Assembly (NCBI GenBank): GCA_016859345.1
Contig: CM029114.1
Location: 12,236,501-12,300,500, forward strand
Direction: 5' to 3'
DNA length: 64,000 nt
From: Istiophorus platypterus
Lineage: Eukaryota > Chordata > Actinopteri > Istiophoriformes > Istiophoridae
The notes under the pieces were generated by a model, which was not told the origin of the DNA, searched no databases, and saw nothing but the letters and a program-made list of their open reading frames with translations. The position numbers and the translations under genes are program-made. Shown piece after piece: positions 34,307 to 47,500 of this stretch; the stretch's first letter is position 1; each line of letters starts with the position of its first letter.

Positions 34307-35365
34307 TTTATGTCCATAAGTATTTGGACAGTGACTCAACATCACAATCGACTTGAACTGAATGAATGAAGATGCAATTGAAGTGTAGACTTTAAGCTTT
34401 AATGCAAATGGGGTCTGACAAAAAATATCACACAAACCATTTAGTGATTTAATTACAGCTATTTTACACATAGTCCCTCATTTTCAGACGCTCAAAAGTA
34501 ACTGGACAAACCACTGTTATTATAAATATCAAGATTACTTTTAAATACTTACAAATACAATGAAAATACTTTGCATGCTGAGTTTTGTCTTCAGAAAGTG
34601 AAAACATGCTCAGTTGGGGTGAGGTAAGGTGACATACTTACCCATTGAAGAATATTCCATTTCTTTGCCTCCAGAAGTTCTTGGGTTGCTTTTTGCTGTA
34701 TGTTTTGGGTCATTATCCATCCATACTGTGAATAACCATCTTATCAGTTTTGCAGCATTTGGCTGAATCTGAGCAGATATTATAGCCCTATATACTTCAG
34801 AATTTATGCTGCTGCTTCTATCAGCAGTCACATCATCAATAAACACCAGTGATGCAGTTCCACTGGCAGCCATACATGCCCATGACATAACACTGCCTCC
34901 ACCATGTTTGACAGATGATGCAGTGGCTTTGGATCATGAGCTGTTCATTTCCTTCTCCATACTCTTCTCTTCCTTTCCTTCTGTACACTTTGACAACGAC
35001 ATGCTGCCCTCAAGAGTGTTCTTGACCTAGATGTTGTAAAGAGGTTTTAAAGGAAACATTTCAGTGATCATCCACTTTAGTTGTCTTCCATGGTCTTCCA
35101 TGCCTTTTGGCATTGCTGAACCAAGCAGTGCATTCCTTCCACATTGTTGAGTCCGCCCCTCCTAAAGTTTCTGCCATCTGTCTGATAGGTTTGTTAGGTT
35201 TCCTCAACCTAATAAAGACCTTTTATCTGCTAAATTTGTCACAAAACAAACGAGGGAAGACCTGGCTATGAAACTGAGTCAATTGTCCAATTACTTTTGA
35301 GCCCCTGAAAAACTATGTATAAAAATGGCTGTAATTACCAAACAGTTAATATAATTATTTTGTAG
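34307..35365 (-). mobile_element. Tc1-like transposon, second lineage, truncated
   Basis: The left end shows TGTCCATAAGTATTTGGACA, the inverted-repeat sequence of a second fish Tc1 lineage. The right part shows CAATTGTCCAATTACTTTTG and AAAAATGGCTGTAATTACCA, normally about 150 bp inside the right end, after which similarity stops. Between them lie transposase blocks (minus strand) with several deletions. The element has lost one inverted repeat and cannot move. Confidence 0.8.
34610..34888 (-). pseudogene. Tc1-like transposase catalytic fragment
   Basis: The 92-codon frame contains SLVFIDDVTADRSSSINSEV, YRAIISAQIQPNAAKL and WMDNDPKHTAKSN. These carry what should be the first catalytic aspartate (in FIDD) and the second (in MDNDPKHTAK) of the DD34E transposase. 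The third acidic residue is not in this frame, because the C-terminal part after HTAK is deleted or shifted. The N-terminal DNA-binding region is largely lost. The plus-strand frame at 34806-35030 is its shadow. Confidence 0.8.
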
Positions 35366-38300
35366 CAGAGCCAGTTTTATCTCTGTTTGTTTGATGGCAT
35401 CTTTTGCAACAGATTAAATGGGCTTCACGCTGTTACATACATACACAGTTGTGGCATATGAAATGTTCCTCCACCACTCGCTACTTTTATCTTAAGGAGA
35501 GCAATTACTGACTGTGACTGTGACAGTAACTGCTGCACTATTTTTTCTTTTTATACTACTGCTTGGGCTACTTGTGTGTGAGTTGGAGTATCAGTCTTAT
35601 CAACTGTAGTATCAACAGTCTTTATACTCATGATCATGTTTCATTTTGAGTTGACATTGAAGTTGCTTGTATTAACACATCTACTGTCTGTGTCTGTACA
35701 GCCTGCAGATAACTGTAATTTGCTTGAATCAAACCATGTCAAAAACATATCTGGCCCTGCCTTTGAAGGAATTTATCGGTTTTTTTTTTTAACCACCCTT
35801 CTTTCCTTAGCTTGTACTGGTTACAGGGGAACATAAGAGTCTGTTTACAAGTCTTGGAATACTGATGGATGTGTGAAAATTTGTATGAAGCCAAGTTTGA
35901 AAATGAAAAAATGTGTGGAGGTGAACTTAAAAAGAAGTGAGCTTACCAGACCTCTGTAGTTTGCTCCGCATCTTTGCTTGAGGCTAGAGGCTCATGGCTA
36001 CATGAGCTGCTACTGACTTAATGGACCTGATTATCTGACTGAACTGAACTGTCGGCATTCAAACTGAAATGTGGGGAATTTTGGTGGCAGGTTTTGACAA
36101 AGAAGAATGTGGGAAATAAAAAGATAAAAGATGATAACTCAGGTTCTGCTGCACTGATTTTGAACCTTGTCTTTAACCTTCTAGTCTGACAATGTTACAG
36201 GATTCAATGCTAAATTGGTTTCGTATTCTTTTAACATAATACATAAAATCCGTTTCATACAAACAGCAAAGCCAAGTCTATAGTATGGCTCATATCCCTG
36301 CGAGTATGCCCCTTTGTTTTTGTTTTAGTTCAAGTCTACTTTCACCACATGACAGTGAAAAGCTAATTTTGTTTGTACTTTTTTTTTTTTTGCACTCTTG
36401 TAAAATCCAGGGAAAATAGTATAGCATTAATTCATATGCAGCTATTATTTGACACATTTATCAGGCTCCCCCGTTGATTTTAAGTACTTTCATAATAAGA
36501 CATTTTGAAGTCTTGCTGTGTATGCCCAGAAACATCTAAAAACATAGCCTCCTGTGGACTGGACAGAAAAGTGGTTGCAGATTCCCATGTCGTACAGCAC
36601 CTGTTGGGACCCCAGCTAGCGCAAGTGCATAACTGCAGGGCGGCCGTGGCATGTCATTCGGAAGTGTGAATGGAATTCTGTCTGTTCAATCAGCAGAATG
36701 TGCTGCAATACATGTGCAGACAGAATACCCAAACTATAAATAACATGGGGGGCAGCTTTCGCACACCTTGAAGGGAGGCTTAGGAACAGGTGTAAAAGAT
36801 AAGAACAAAACTGCCCCAAAATGAAAGTGATACCCACACACATCATTTGTGTGCATATCAAAAATATAACTGATACACTTATTAGGATGTGATGCAGATG
36901 TGGAGAACCTCTTTCAGGTGTCATTGGGATGCCTGAAGAAGCTTATTAGCGGGAACTATACATTTACAGACCAAAAGTTACCCACGCCCCGAGTTGGCTA
37001 CATTATCTCCAAAATGAACCAGATAAAGACATGTCATTTGTATGTTTAAGAGGGTGGATGAACAACTGTAATGTATTCATAGATACAACACTATTGAGCT
37101 GTGAAGCAGATGTACTATGCCAGCAGAAAATCATGGTGGGTTTAACACTTGTCAGCCACAGAACAAGAGTATGAATCAATCACTGTAACTGGATGACAGA
37201 AGAGTGGGAATTCTCTCCCAACTTGCTAGAACTTGAATGTCACTGAATTTGACATTTAAAGGTGTAGACGAAACATATTTTGCCAATGTTATTTATTTAT
37301 AGTTGGATAGGATCATTTGGCTCTATTTAACATTAAATCCTGCTCATTTATTTTTAAAACAGAAGTAAGTGCACTTACTCAACTTCTCCAAAAAGTCAGC
37401 TCTAACTGCGGCACTGGATTCTTTAGTGTAAGTACATTGACTTGTAATAGGAAACTGACACCCTTAAGAGTTGAAGGACCTTGGCTTCAGTAGCAAGAAT
37501 ACTTATTTTTCTTGCAGATAACACTTGACTTGAATATTTACTGAAATTAACTTGAATCCTTCTGAAATTCAATTAAAATTTTTCAAAACAGTTTCATTTT
37601 GGAACACATTGGAACATATTTGCATAAAGCTGCAAGGTCACTGTTGTATCATAGTTAGATGGTTACACTGACTAATGGTCAGACAGCAGCCAGGTAAACA
37701 AGAGCCAAAGACTTTGAAATTTAATGATTTTTTTTCTGTCAGTTTACGAATAGTTACAGCACTTCACATGAACACTATAATAAAATAAATGAGGAGTGAA
37801 AATTTGTTTCCTGATTACCCAAATCTCAGCAGTCACTGAGATAGTGATACCTGCACTCATACATGTATGTGCCATCAGTAACGGTATGTCTCAGGCTTGC
37901 AATGAGGTCAGGAACCTGGCTATAGCATATAGCATATGCACATCACACCTTACTACCTATAGATTGCTCCTAACAAGGTTCTCAGCCCAGGGAAATAACA
38001 CACACAGGCAGCGTTAACATAAACCTTGGATTTTGTGAAACCATTAAAAAAAATGTGTGTGCGTCGAGAAAGTTAAGGTTCCTATGATGAGATTCAGGGA
38101 TGGTCTTTCATTCTGTGACATTTTGATTGTGTTAAATAGAACAAAACTACCCCTCTTAATAACATTTTAAAAATGTGGCCCTCTGTGTGGTGTTCTGCTG
38201 TATGGAGGATCGTGGACTCAGGGAGATCACAGCCCAGGACCAGTCATTTGATGGGTAGATGCTTCATTTTGCTAGTTATGCCTAATTATGCTTGTTAGTT

Positions 38301-39465
38301 GTCATTACAGGGGAAAAGCTTCCAGTTTCTTAAAATTTGTCATTTTACAGTTTCACCTTCCTTAAACCTGAAGGCATTGCTCTCGTTGTTTACGAATCCA
38401 TGCTTCATTATCACAACCAAAACCTGAGCCTTGTTGCTCAAAAAGTCACACACCTATGACTACACAGTTTCTCACCTTTGCTGGCAGCCTTTAAAGAAAT
38501 GATACTTGTCAGACCTTGGAGGTGTGCATTTTTGCATCTGTTCTCCTTTGAGGTCCCTATTGTTTTTAACTGCCACATCATTAACTTTTTTCTGATCCTC
38601 ACATTTAAGATCTTTTTAAAGAATTTTCAGACGGACAGTCTCTTCCCCTTGAAGCGATAATTCATCATTCTGGTCTGGTAGTAGTTGCAGTAAGTTTGAG
38701 AGCAAGAGTCAGTCTCATAGTTGGAATAGAAATCACACAGATGAAGACTGTTCTTTGTAGTTCCAGAAATCATTCTTTAATACTGTATATTGCAAACAAA
38801 AGCTAAGCTTCTGTATGTTCTGTAAAATTTATCCATTTGGGCCTTTTTAAACAATAAACACTAGTTTCCTTAAAAGTCAGACACTGAATCCACCATTCAT
38901 ATGTAATATTTTATTTTTGATTTGGAACGGATTAATGTCTAACCCTAGTTTGTGCTTTGAATCTAAAAACCTTATTCAAGTTAATGACTACTCATTATCT
39001 CTTATTCGGATTTTTTTTATCAACTGAAAAACAGGTGAGATTGATAATCAAACAAATTTACCTTGCTTGGTGTTTAGAGGTGACATACATTACAAATGCA
39101 TTGCTTTGCCAGCAGGTGATCAAAGACTTCATCCTTCCTAAAAGTAAATTACTTAATTTTAAATGCCAATAGCTTAACAACTTCACAAGTCGTCTCAGCA
39201 ACAATGAATACAATACTGGGGGAAACAACAAATGAAAAGATGACAGTCCTCAGCAAATCCAAACCTGATGGTTTTAGCATGTAGCAAGAGGCCTAGTTCT
39301 GTTCCTTCTCCTGAAGACAGGAATTTTGAAAACTGTGTATGTTGCAATATATTCCTCTTGTAATTGAAAATAAAAATACAGTCTTAAAGACTGGCAACCC
39401 CCTAAATTAGTAGCTAGTAAGGCTAGTAAGGTCTCTTAGTTGGCACTGACTACCTGCTGTATATT
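35366..39465. other. Long unique stretch, no gene seen
   Basis: About 4 kb without a recognisable exon or clear repeat. The 102-codon minus frame at 36616-36924 and the frames at 35630, 37796, 38478 and 38957 have no domain that I can name. Mixed-composition sequence at 36590-36760 could be constrained, but no evidence is available in the window. Confidence 0.4.
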
Positions 39466-39538
39466 AGGGCTGGGTATCAGCATTAAACTCCTGGTCTGAT
39501 TTGATTCAGTTATGTAAAAAAAAAAAAAAAAAAAAAAT
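39466..39538. repeat. Short repeat fragment with 22-base A run
   Basis: ATTAGGGCTGGGTATCAGCA followed by CTCCTGGTCTGATTTGATTC and about 22 A (39516-39537). The GGGCTGGGTATC start is typical of another AT-rich teleost repeat. Only the left end is here. Confidence 0.35.
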
Positions 39539-42500
39539 CAGTGTTGCCTGAAATGCCTCTCAGAATATATCCTCAGAACCAATTTCTTCCACGTTCAACA
39601 GCAGTTTTACAAAACTTGTAAAGTGCACATTATAGGCTAAATCGTAAACACATTTCCCATTTAGAAAACTTTTCCCTGGCAAATGCAAAATTACTTGAAT
39701 GCATATGAAAAACTGCCAAGCAAGAATAACGAAAAAAACTTCGCCACTTATAACAGCATCATCATTATGCATATTAAGAAAATGCTGTCCCCTGCAGCTA
39801 CTCGTGGACTGTCTGTAGCAGATCAGCCTGATAGCCGTATTCTTGTTTATGTCAATGCTTGAACTGGGATTCTTAGTGGAGCACATCACAGGGATAAGGA
39901 AAGCAGAGCTATGGTCTGGTTAAAGCAGAAATAAACATGTTCAAATGTGTCTGGTTTCACAGCTCCGTTTTTTTTGTAGAGTTCAGACACACAAGCCCAG
40001 TTAAAGCTTTCTTAACAACGAGCCTGTCCTGTCTGAACAGTCACACAAAAGCTCTGACACAAAGGGAAACAAACTCTTCATGCTGCATCAGAATCTTATA
40101 CTAAATATAAAATATGCCAGCTTTGGTTTTAAAATAAGATATGAGGTAGGGGGAGACATGTCATTATTGAACATTAACATTTAAACCGGAGTTTTACAGG
40201 AAACAGGTTTTTGTAGTGCATGCGTAATTTGTCGTTCTTGTTTTTGAGCCTTAACCCGATTTTCTCATATAACATAATTTCTTCTACATGCAAATGCAGA
40301 GTTGCCAATTCTGTCCCACGCACACACGCACACACACACACATGGACACACACACACACACACACACACATACCCCAGGCTGTTGCTGCTGTGTGCCACT
40401 TACCATTGGCGAGAGCCAGGTCTGACACATGGCAATGTGAAGCCCCGTGTCTTCCTCCTTGGGGACCACAGCAGCTTCTTCCCATCTACCTTCTCATATG
40501 TTTCTGCATCAGTGATCTTCACACATGGCATCATCTTCAAGGCTGACCTACAGTACAGCTCCTTCCAATATTTTCACTGTTTCAGTCTTCTCAGACATAG
40601 TTCAGGCACTCCCACATAAAGGGATATCAAGCAGAGCACAGTGCCTCTATAGCTTAGTGACAGTGAAGATCCTCTTCTGGAATTTTTCCTGACAGAGGCT
40701 CAATTTACTTGACAGTTAAGTGAAGCTGAAGTGATCTAAATTACAACAATAGGATTTTCACCAGTGAAGTTTCATAATACTGCAAATCTTATTTTGAAAT
40801 TTAGTAGATTTGACACCCCCCACCCACACACTCTATTTCCAAATGTATTTTTTTCATTTCTTAGTTACATTTCCTGTTGTTTCATGCACTGCAGGGACCA
40901 ACATGTTTCCCTAAGAATGGTTTCTTTGTCAATATGCCTGATGCATTTTATGTAACAATGACAAATGTATGATCCCAAATTACAATTGGTAGGTTAAGGA
41001 CAGATGAAGGTCCCCAAAGTTTAATTGCCAAAATATAAGTAATTCAAATTGATTTGCTGATATGAGCTGATAATTTGCACTGAACAGATGTGAGCAGAAT
41101 CCAGTTTCACAGCAAAATTGTCCCCCCCCCATCATCTGATTAACACATTTTTCATAAGGAAGAGTTGAAAGTCAAACTGAAACATATGACAGAATCTGAA
41201 CTCACTCCTCTCAGTAATGAAAGGCTGTCCAGATTCAACTGAAGATAAATGTCCATAAATAAAAAAGGCCCTTCTCATAATTTAGGATTCTATTTCCCAA
41301 TTATCAGATTTAGACTTTTTCTTCAGTATCTGAATTACTCAAGGTGAATATGTTCTTGGTATAGTGTGAACAAGAACTGCCAAAGCAACAATTCACAAGA
41401 TAATTAAAAAGATAATTTTAGGGTGGTGCAGACAAAATGTTGACTGGTGTTAGACAAGTGTTGTGAAGCCTGGCACCCTGCCAAGCTTGACAGCAGAAGG
41501 GAAAATTACAAGCTAAAGTTAGGGACCAAGAGAACTTGAGAACTTTTTTATATATATATATTTTCATCAGTAGTTTGTCATTTTTGTCACAGACAGCTCA
41601 AATTTCAGATTCTGGTTATATTATGTGGATGGGTATCTTCCAAAATTACAGTCTTTAGTATGAAATACTCTCTTTGTGTTTCCCTATTTCATAGCGACAA
41701 AATGGAGGGAATTTTATATCAAAAAGAATTGATTTGTATAATTTGCACTGCTGAAAACTTTTAGATACATTTTTGCATGGAAGGTAGCCTGGATTTTATC
41801 ATCACCATTTGCAGTTGAGGCATGTTAGAATGGGATCCTTGAAGGGCCAGGACGGATCAGAGAAATGCATCAAGCATCAAGGAAAAACTTTTAAAATGGT
41901 CATATGGGCCCCTGATTATTGTTTTGAAATAGACCTGTATAATTGTTAACCTAACATTTAACTTCTACGAGCATCTTCATTGTGACCTCTCTTTTCTTAT
42001 GACCTTCAATGTGCCCAGTCAGAGGCATAAGACACAGGGCATTTATCAGTTGGGAAGAGAATTTAAAAAGTGCAAGTTACATGGCATGCAGTTTTATTTT
42101 TAGACTTTATAGTATATTTCTGTATCAGCCTATTTCAAAAAGTGTCCCTAAGGACATACACTCTTCATCCACTCCCAGTCAAGTCATCTTCCCTTTGCAG
42201 TGTTCATCAGCAGATCAGACCTAAAAGGACACACAGTAACAAAGACTATTTGGGGAACAAACAGAGAATATAGATAAACAACCTGTCTATGTCTGCCTGT
42301 GTCTCTCTCTTACATCTCCTTGTATGTGACAGGGAGACATAGAACTCAAACAAATCTCACCCACCTTGAGTTACGTAAGAAAAGCCAGTCAAGTTATTTC
42401 AGTTGAATATGTTTTGTTCATGATTACAGGCCTGCTATCTTTGCATCCAAATACAGAAAAAAATAAGAAATACTTCAATCACATTATCTCTGCTTTTCAA

Positions 42501-43022
42501 AAAATGAAATTCAGATTTGGGGAACTTCCCCAGCTCGAACAGGGCTCTCCTCCTCTCACATTCCCCCACTCCCCAATTTAGGCAGCTGACCTCATTTCAG
42601 AAAGTTAGAAACTACCATTTGTGTTTGAGTTCCTACACTTATGTTTAAAATTCAACAGACGTAAAGTCAGATACCAACCGCTAATCTGAATGTTTGCATC
42701 TTTCATGTAGTGACGTCTCCTCGGTAGGGTGAGCTTATAATACAGGGTTGGCTGGTTCCCAAGGAGGAAGATGCAGAGCATGACAACTATGCAACTGATA
42801 TTATGTTTTGCTTGACTTTACACTGATCAGCCAATGTACATGGGAAAAGACAAGCTCCAAGCTTTCAGTTTAATGTGTCAGTGGGAAAAAAAAGACAAAA
42901 CAAAAAGGGACAAGAAAAGTTAGGGCAGCCCATTCCAAGCATGAGAAATATTTCTAGTACAGTTGGTCAATGTGTTACTTAGACCGAGAAAGCATCTTAT
43001 CAGTACTGCTATTTAATCTACG
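39539..43022. other. Unique sequence with (CA)n, no gene seen
   Basis: A (CA)n microsatellite at 40319-40370 explains the overlapping open frames at 40174-40619. The 109-codon minus frame at 39560-39889 is unassigned. A C run lies at 41123-41130. Nothing else is recognised. Confidence 0.4.
40319..40370. repeat. (CA)n microsatellite
   Basis: About 52 bases of CA repeat interrupted by TGGA. It is translated as HTHTH or VCVCV in the spurious frames around it. Confidence 0.95.
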
Positions 43023-43024
43023 TA

Positions 43025-43872
43025 CAGTTGCTTCAGAATGTATCTAGACCTCATCACTCTATGCACACTTATTTCTGTTTGAAGTTTACTATTAATCAAA
43101 ACGATTCCATTTTAACCATCTATCTATGCTCAAGTACCCATAATGACGAAGTGGAAACTGTTTTTTAGAAATTCTTGCAAATTTATTAACAATCAAAAAT
43201 GAAAGTCTCTCATATAAAAAAAGTATTCAGGCTCTTAATTCAGTACATTGTAGAAGCCCCTTTGGCAGTAATTATGGCTTCATCTTTTTGGGTGTCTCCA
43301 CAAGCTTTGAGCACCTAGATTTGGGCAGTTTATCCCATTCTTCCTGACAGATCCTCTTAAACTCTATCAGATTGGATGAGAAGCCTCAGTGATCTGCCAT
43401 CTCCGCAGATATTCTATGGGAATTAAGTCTTGGCTTTGGCTGCAGCACTCACGGACAGTCCTGGTGGTTCCAAACTTCTTCCATTTCACAATTACTGAGG
43501 TTGCTATGCTCCTGAGAACACTCAGAGCTTTAGAAATGGTTTTTATCCACTTCCCTTGGTCTTTGCCTCACCACAATTTGGCTTGGCTTAGTTTCTGTCC
43601 TGACATGTAGTGTAAATTGTGGGATCTTATATATATGCAGTGTTACAGCAAAGGGTCTGAATACTTTTGTAAATGTGAGATTACATTTATTGTTTTACAA
43701 AAACTACATAAAACATGTTTCCCTTTTGTAATTATGCTTTACTGAGTGTAGATTGATGGATAAAATTACCATTCTCCCAGTTAATCATGTTTAAAGTTAA
43801 GTGTCATTAATTAAACCTACAACACAAAGTTTTCAAAAACTGAAGGGGTCCGAACACTCATTGAAATGTCTG
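43025..43872 (-). mobile_element. Internally deleted Tc1-like element with both ends
   Basis: Same lineage as 2881-4383. It lies between TA dinucleotides (43023-43024 and 43873-43874). The left end reads CAGTTGCTTCAGAATGTATC; the right end, reverse complemented, reads CAGACATTTCAATGAGTGTT. At about 43440-43460 the sequence jumps from TCTTGGCTTTGGCTG (near the C-terminal coding end) to AGTCCTGGTGGTTCCAAACT (near the N-terminal coding end), losing the whole catalytic core. The 848-bp copy could only have moved with transposase supplied elsewhere. Confidence 0.85.
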
Positions 43873-44119
43873 TATCGAGATGTGCCCACAGCCCAAGTTC
43901 CATATGGTAACTCAATCTGTCTATCTTCACACTTCCTTGGGTTGGCCATAAGCATTGCCTGTCTTAAGGACTCCATAAAAGCCCTCAAATGCTGCTAATG
44001 CTTCAGCAAGCTGTTGCCATAGATGATGATGGCAACTGTATTTATAAAAACAATTCCCTGTTAGGTGTGCATTGAAAGCAAGAGTACTAGTATCAGTATG
44101 ATGGAGAAAAGTTACAGAA
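43873..44119. other. Unique sequence, no gene seen
   Basis: Short spacer between the Tc1 copy and the LINE fragment. No motif is recognised. Confidence 0.4.
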
Positions 44120-44500
44120 AAAATCTGCTGTGTTGAGGAGCTTGCTGAAGGTGAAGATGGTGAGGAGGAGCTCTGACATCCAGAAGGAGCTTGGAGAAAG
44201 ACTGCTGCTCTTTCATGTTGAAAGAAGTCAGCTGAGGTGATTCTGGCATCTGCTTGGGATATTTCTTAGATGCCTGCCTCTGGCAGTGTTCTGGCAATGT
44301 ACACTTGGCAGGAGACCACGGGGCAAACCCCGAACACACCGGTGGGATTACTTATCCTGTCTGGCCTGGGAATGCTCAGAATCTCCCAAAAAGAGCTGGA
44401 TGACATAACTACGGAGAAGACTTACTTAGCCTCCTGCTGCTGCAAACTGACCCTGATGGACGTAAAGACTTTGCTGACTAGGATGTTTTTAGTCTTGTAT
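44120..44500 (+). mobile_element. Non-LTR retrotransposon 3' coding-end fragment
   Basis: Plus-strand translation gives LLLFHVERSQLR, stop, then after a shift GRRPRGKPRTHRWDYLSCLA followed by WE. This matches the C-terminal end of reverse transcriptase polyproteins of teleost LINEs, where ERSQLRWFGHL and GRRPRGRPRTRWRDYI are typical. The invariant W is replaced by a stop and frames shift between blocks. Downstream, CTGGATGACATAACTACGGA fits the following part of the same coding end. It is a 5'-truncated dead copy. CR1/L2/Rex relatives share this end, so I do not name a clade. The frames at 44112-44339 and 44270-44644 are artefacts. Confidence 0.65.
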
Positions 44501-47500
44501 GGTCAGATTGCAGTGAGTAGTTTCAGCTGTTGCCCACTTGGCAAAGCAATCATCAACTCTGAAAAGGAACTTTATGGGCACTTAAAAAGAAATTTTCTCT
44601 TATGTATCATCAAGAAATTCTGTACTTTGCAAATGCATACATGATGTAGTAGATTAGATAATATGTAGGAAATTAGATATAAGTTTTACTGATTCTATTC
44701 ATGAATGTGAGCCTATCTGTGGGTACTGGGGTTAATCATATGCATAGTCACTGTAGCTGTTTCGTTTTAGGAAAGGATGGAGCTATAGTTTACTGATTAA
44801 ATGGAAAGGTTTTTAACAGTTGACAACTTCAGTTTGGGTGAACTCAAATTTCCAAAATATAATCAAGCCAAGCAATACTTTTTACTCTACCATTTTTTTT
44901 TATATAAAGCTGTTTGTGCTTCGTCTGCTTCAGAATTTTATCACGTTTGCTAATGATATGTTGGGCGCAGTTATTATAACCTTCTGAAAACTGACTTTAG
45001 GTTCATCCACTGAAAACATCCCCACAGATGGCGTGCCAAAAATGTTGCAGGTTTGTTTTTTATCGAGTGATAGAGTGTATTTTTGCATATTGATCAGTGA
45101 TGAATTAATCATTGACATCCCTTCAAAGTTCACTGTGGGGATTCTCTAGACCTTAAAACCTTCAAGATGGGAATTATGCTTATCTAAACCAGTCTAAGAA
45201 AAGATTACAGATTAAATTAGCAAAGCCCTCAGGAAAGCCCTTTCCTTCGTGCACCTATTCACAGATTTGTGGGCTTCCAGGTGATGTTGCTGTTGCATCG
45301 CAAACTGGCTCGCCTGCAGGTGGGCAGGTTGTTGCTGGAATTCCACATCCAGTACTTCAGTATCTTAACTGTTTTCTTCCTTTAGTTTTTACATTATGCA
45401 CCTTTTTTTGAGTTCCTGAATCTTCTCCCTGTGTGGTCAAACAGAGTTATACAGATCTTCTTAATTAGTTGGACTGCTCCTTGGTGAATCTCTACACCAC
45501 TCCTGGCTTTCTCTCCCAACACATCTTCCAACTTAAAAGACCAAATAGATTGTTTGTCCCTTCCCTCTGTTTCAATCCATAGGAGCATCACCTAAATTTC
45601 TGCCATTATGATAGCAGGTGATATACCAAAGATTAATTGTTATAAATAACTATTGAAAATATTAAATTAATTTTTTATGTTGTGACAGTGCTACTGATAA
45701 GGTTTGGTATAGTTCAGGCAGAAAGACAACTTTTATTTCAGAGAAAGAAGTTACTTCATTGAGATTAGGGGACCTTTATCATCATGATTATTCTGAAGCA
45801 GGAAATGAACAGTGGTCTCCAGTGTGAAAGTCCAACATCAACTGACGTCCCCCTTTGCAAGACTCTGTAAAAGAGCATAGTCAGACTTGTGCTCTCTCCA
45901 TTTAAAAATCTAATATATAAAAAGAAAAAAAACACAAGTGACTTGTCCTCAAATATAAAATGAACATTTGTAAACATAATTTCCAGAAAAAAAACATTGT
46001 CTTATATCTGGTATCGTATCCTTTCTTTCCAGAGTGGTAAAGAACTGTCAGCTTATTTTTTCTGTTCAATTGGCTTAGGTGCTGTTCCCAAGTCTTGTAA
46101 ATGTAGGGGAAGCCACAGTTGATATTAATTAAGACCGACCACAGCATTGGGTCACAAGATATATTCTATGCATGATATTAGATGTTGGATGTTATTTTCC
46201 ACGCGGCTGACTGACACTGCCAAACTGGCCTCTCTCCATTTTATTCCAGATCTGTGTCCTCTGTTGTTTCAAAGCTTTGATCTTCCTTGGCTTTCACAAT
46301 CAGATTTAAACTTAAGGTGCGTCATCTTGTGCCGAGTGTCATATTCATATGCTCGTGCATCCGAATATAAAACCTTTTTTGAACATGCAAATGCCACAAA
46401 AGAAGTGTTCAGAACTCATTTACATGTCTGTGTGAAAAGTGTCACAGTGGAAATAATTCTAATTACAAACCTGATGAAAAGCCCACAGTTTGCGCAGTGT
46501 CTGTTTAAACAAACACTAACCATTCAAATGAAAACTGATTGTTTCACACAGGTTTGCCTTTCGGCTTGTTGCAATGAATTAAGCAACTACCACTCAGTAT
46601 TTAAACAATGACAGGATTCATTCAAAATATCTATCTATTTATGATATATATGTACGGAAAATGTCCAATAGATATGGCCCTCCAATATACACATTAAAGC
46701 TGAGTATTAATCAGCAAGCAAAAGCACATATGATTATTTACCGTCTTTCGTTTGAGTGTGTGTGTCTGTTTAGTTTTTTTCACATGAAATCTTTAAAAAC
46801 AGAGCCAGAGCAGAACAAATCAACAAATCAACAAATCTGCTGATCTGAGCTGAGGGCATTGCTTTGTGCCTGCGGTTTCTTTCCATCAGTTCAAACCCCG
46901 CTTTCCATCTTTGTTCTGGACAGTGTCAGTAATGAAGGTGCAGCCATTATTCCCCTCGGGTTGTTAGGCAGAAGTGGCCCGGCTAAGATGACAGGCAGTG
47001 GACAGAGCTACAGCTCAGTGCTGACTGGATAGCAAGTTGACTGATTAAAAAAATGTGCTGAGTGTCTGGTTTGGAGGTGAGAAGTCCAGCATACTCCAGA
47101 GATCTAATGTGGTCTCATGCTAATAATAACTGAAATGTGACAGACCAGACTTAAGCTTACTGAGTGAGTTCATTCTTGTTTTACTGGTTTTGTACTTGTT
47201 TGTTTTTTACAAGTTTTCCTTTACACAGTCTGAACCTATGTCCAATTACAGACCAAATCATGAGGGGATCCTACCACACCAGATAGAATATGTTTACATT
47301 ACTATTTGATTTCTGTTTACTCCATCAAATATTAACATGACAAGAGAGAAGTCATTTCTTCCTCTCCAATCCAGCCAGATGTGACCAGCCTGTTTCATTG
47401 GAACACCATTGCATAGAGGCATTTATATGATTATGAAACAAATGAAAAAGGAAAAACAACAGGGAGACATTCTCCCATCCTCAAACAGTATGAATAATGC

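Noticed and set aside
46147..46611. Longest open frame (154 codons, plus strand)
   Set aside because: No domain, signal peptide or repeat of conserved residues can be seen, the composition is cysteine- and leucine-rich as expected from random AT-rich DNA, and no splice context is convincing. Within 64 kb and six frames one such frame is expected by chance.
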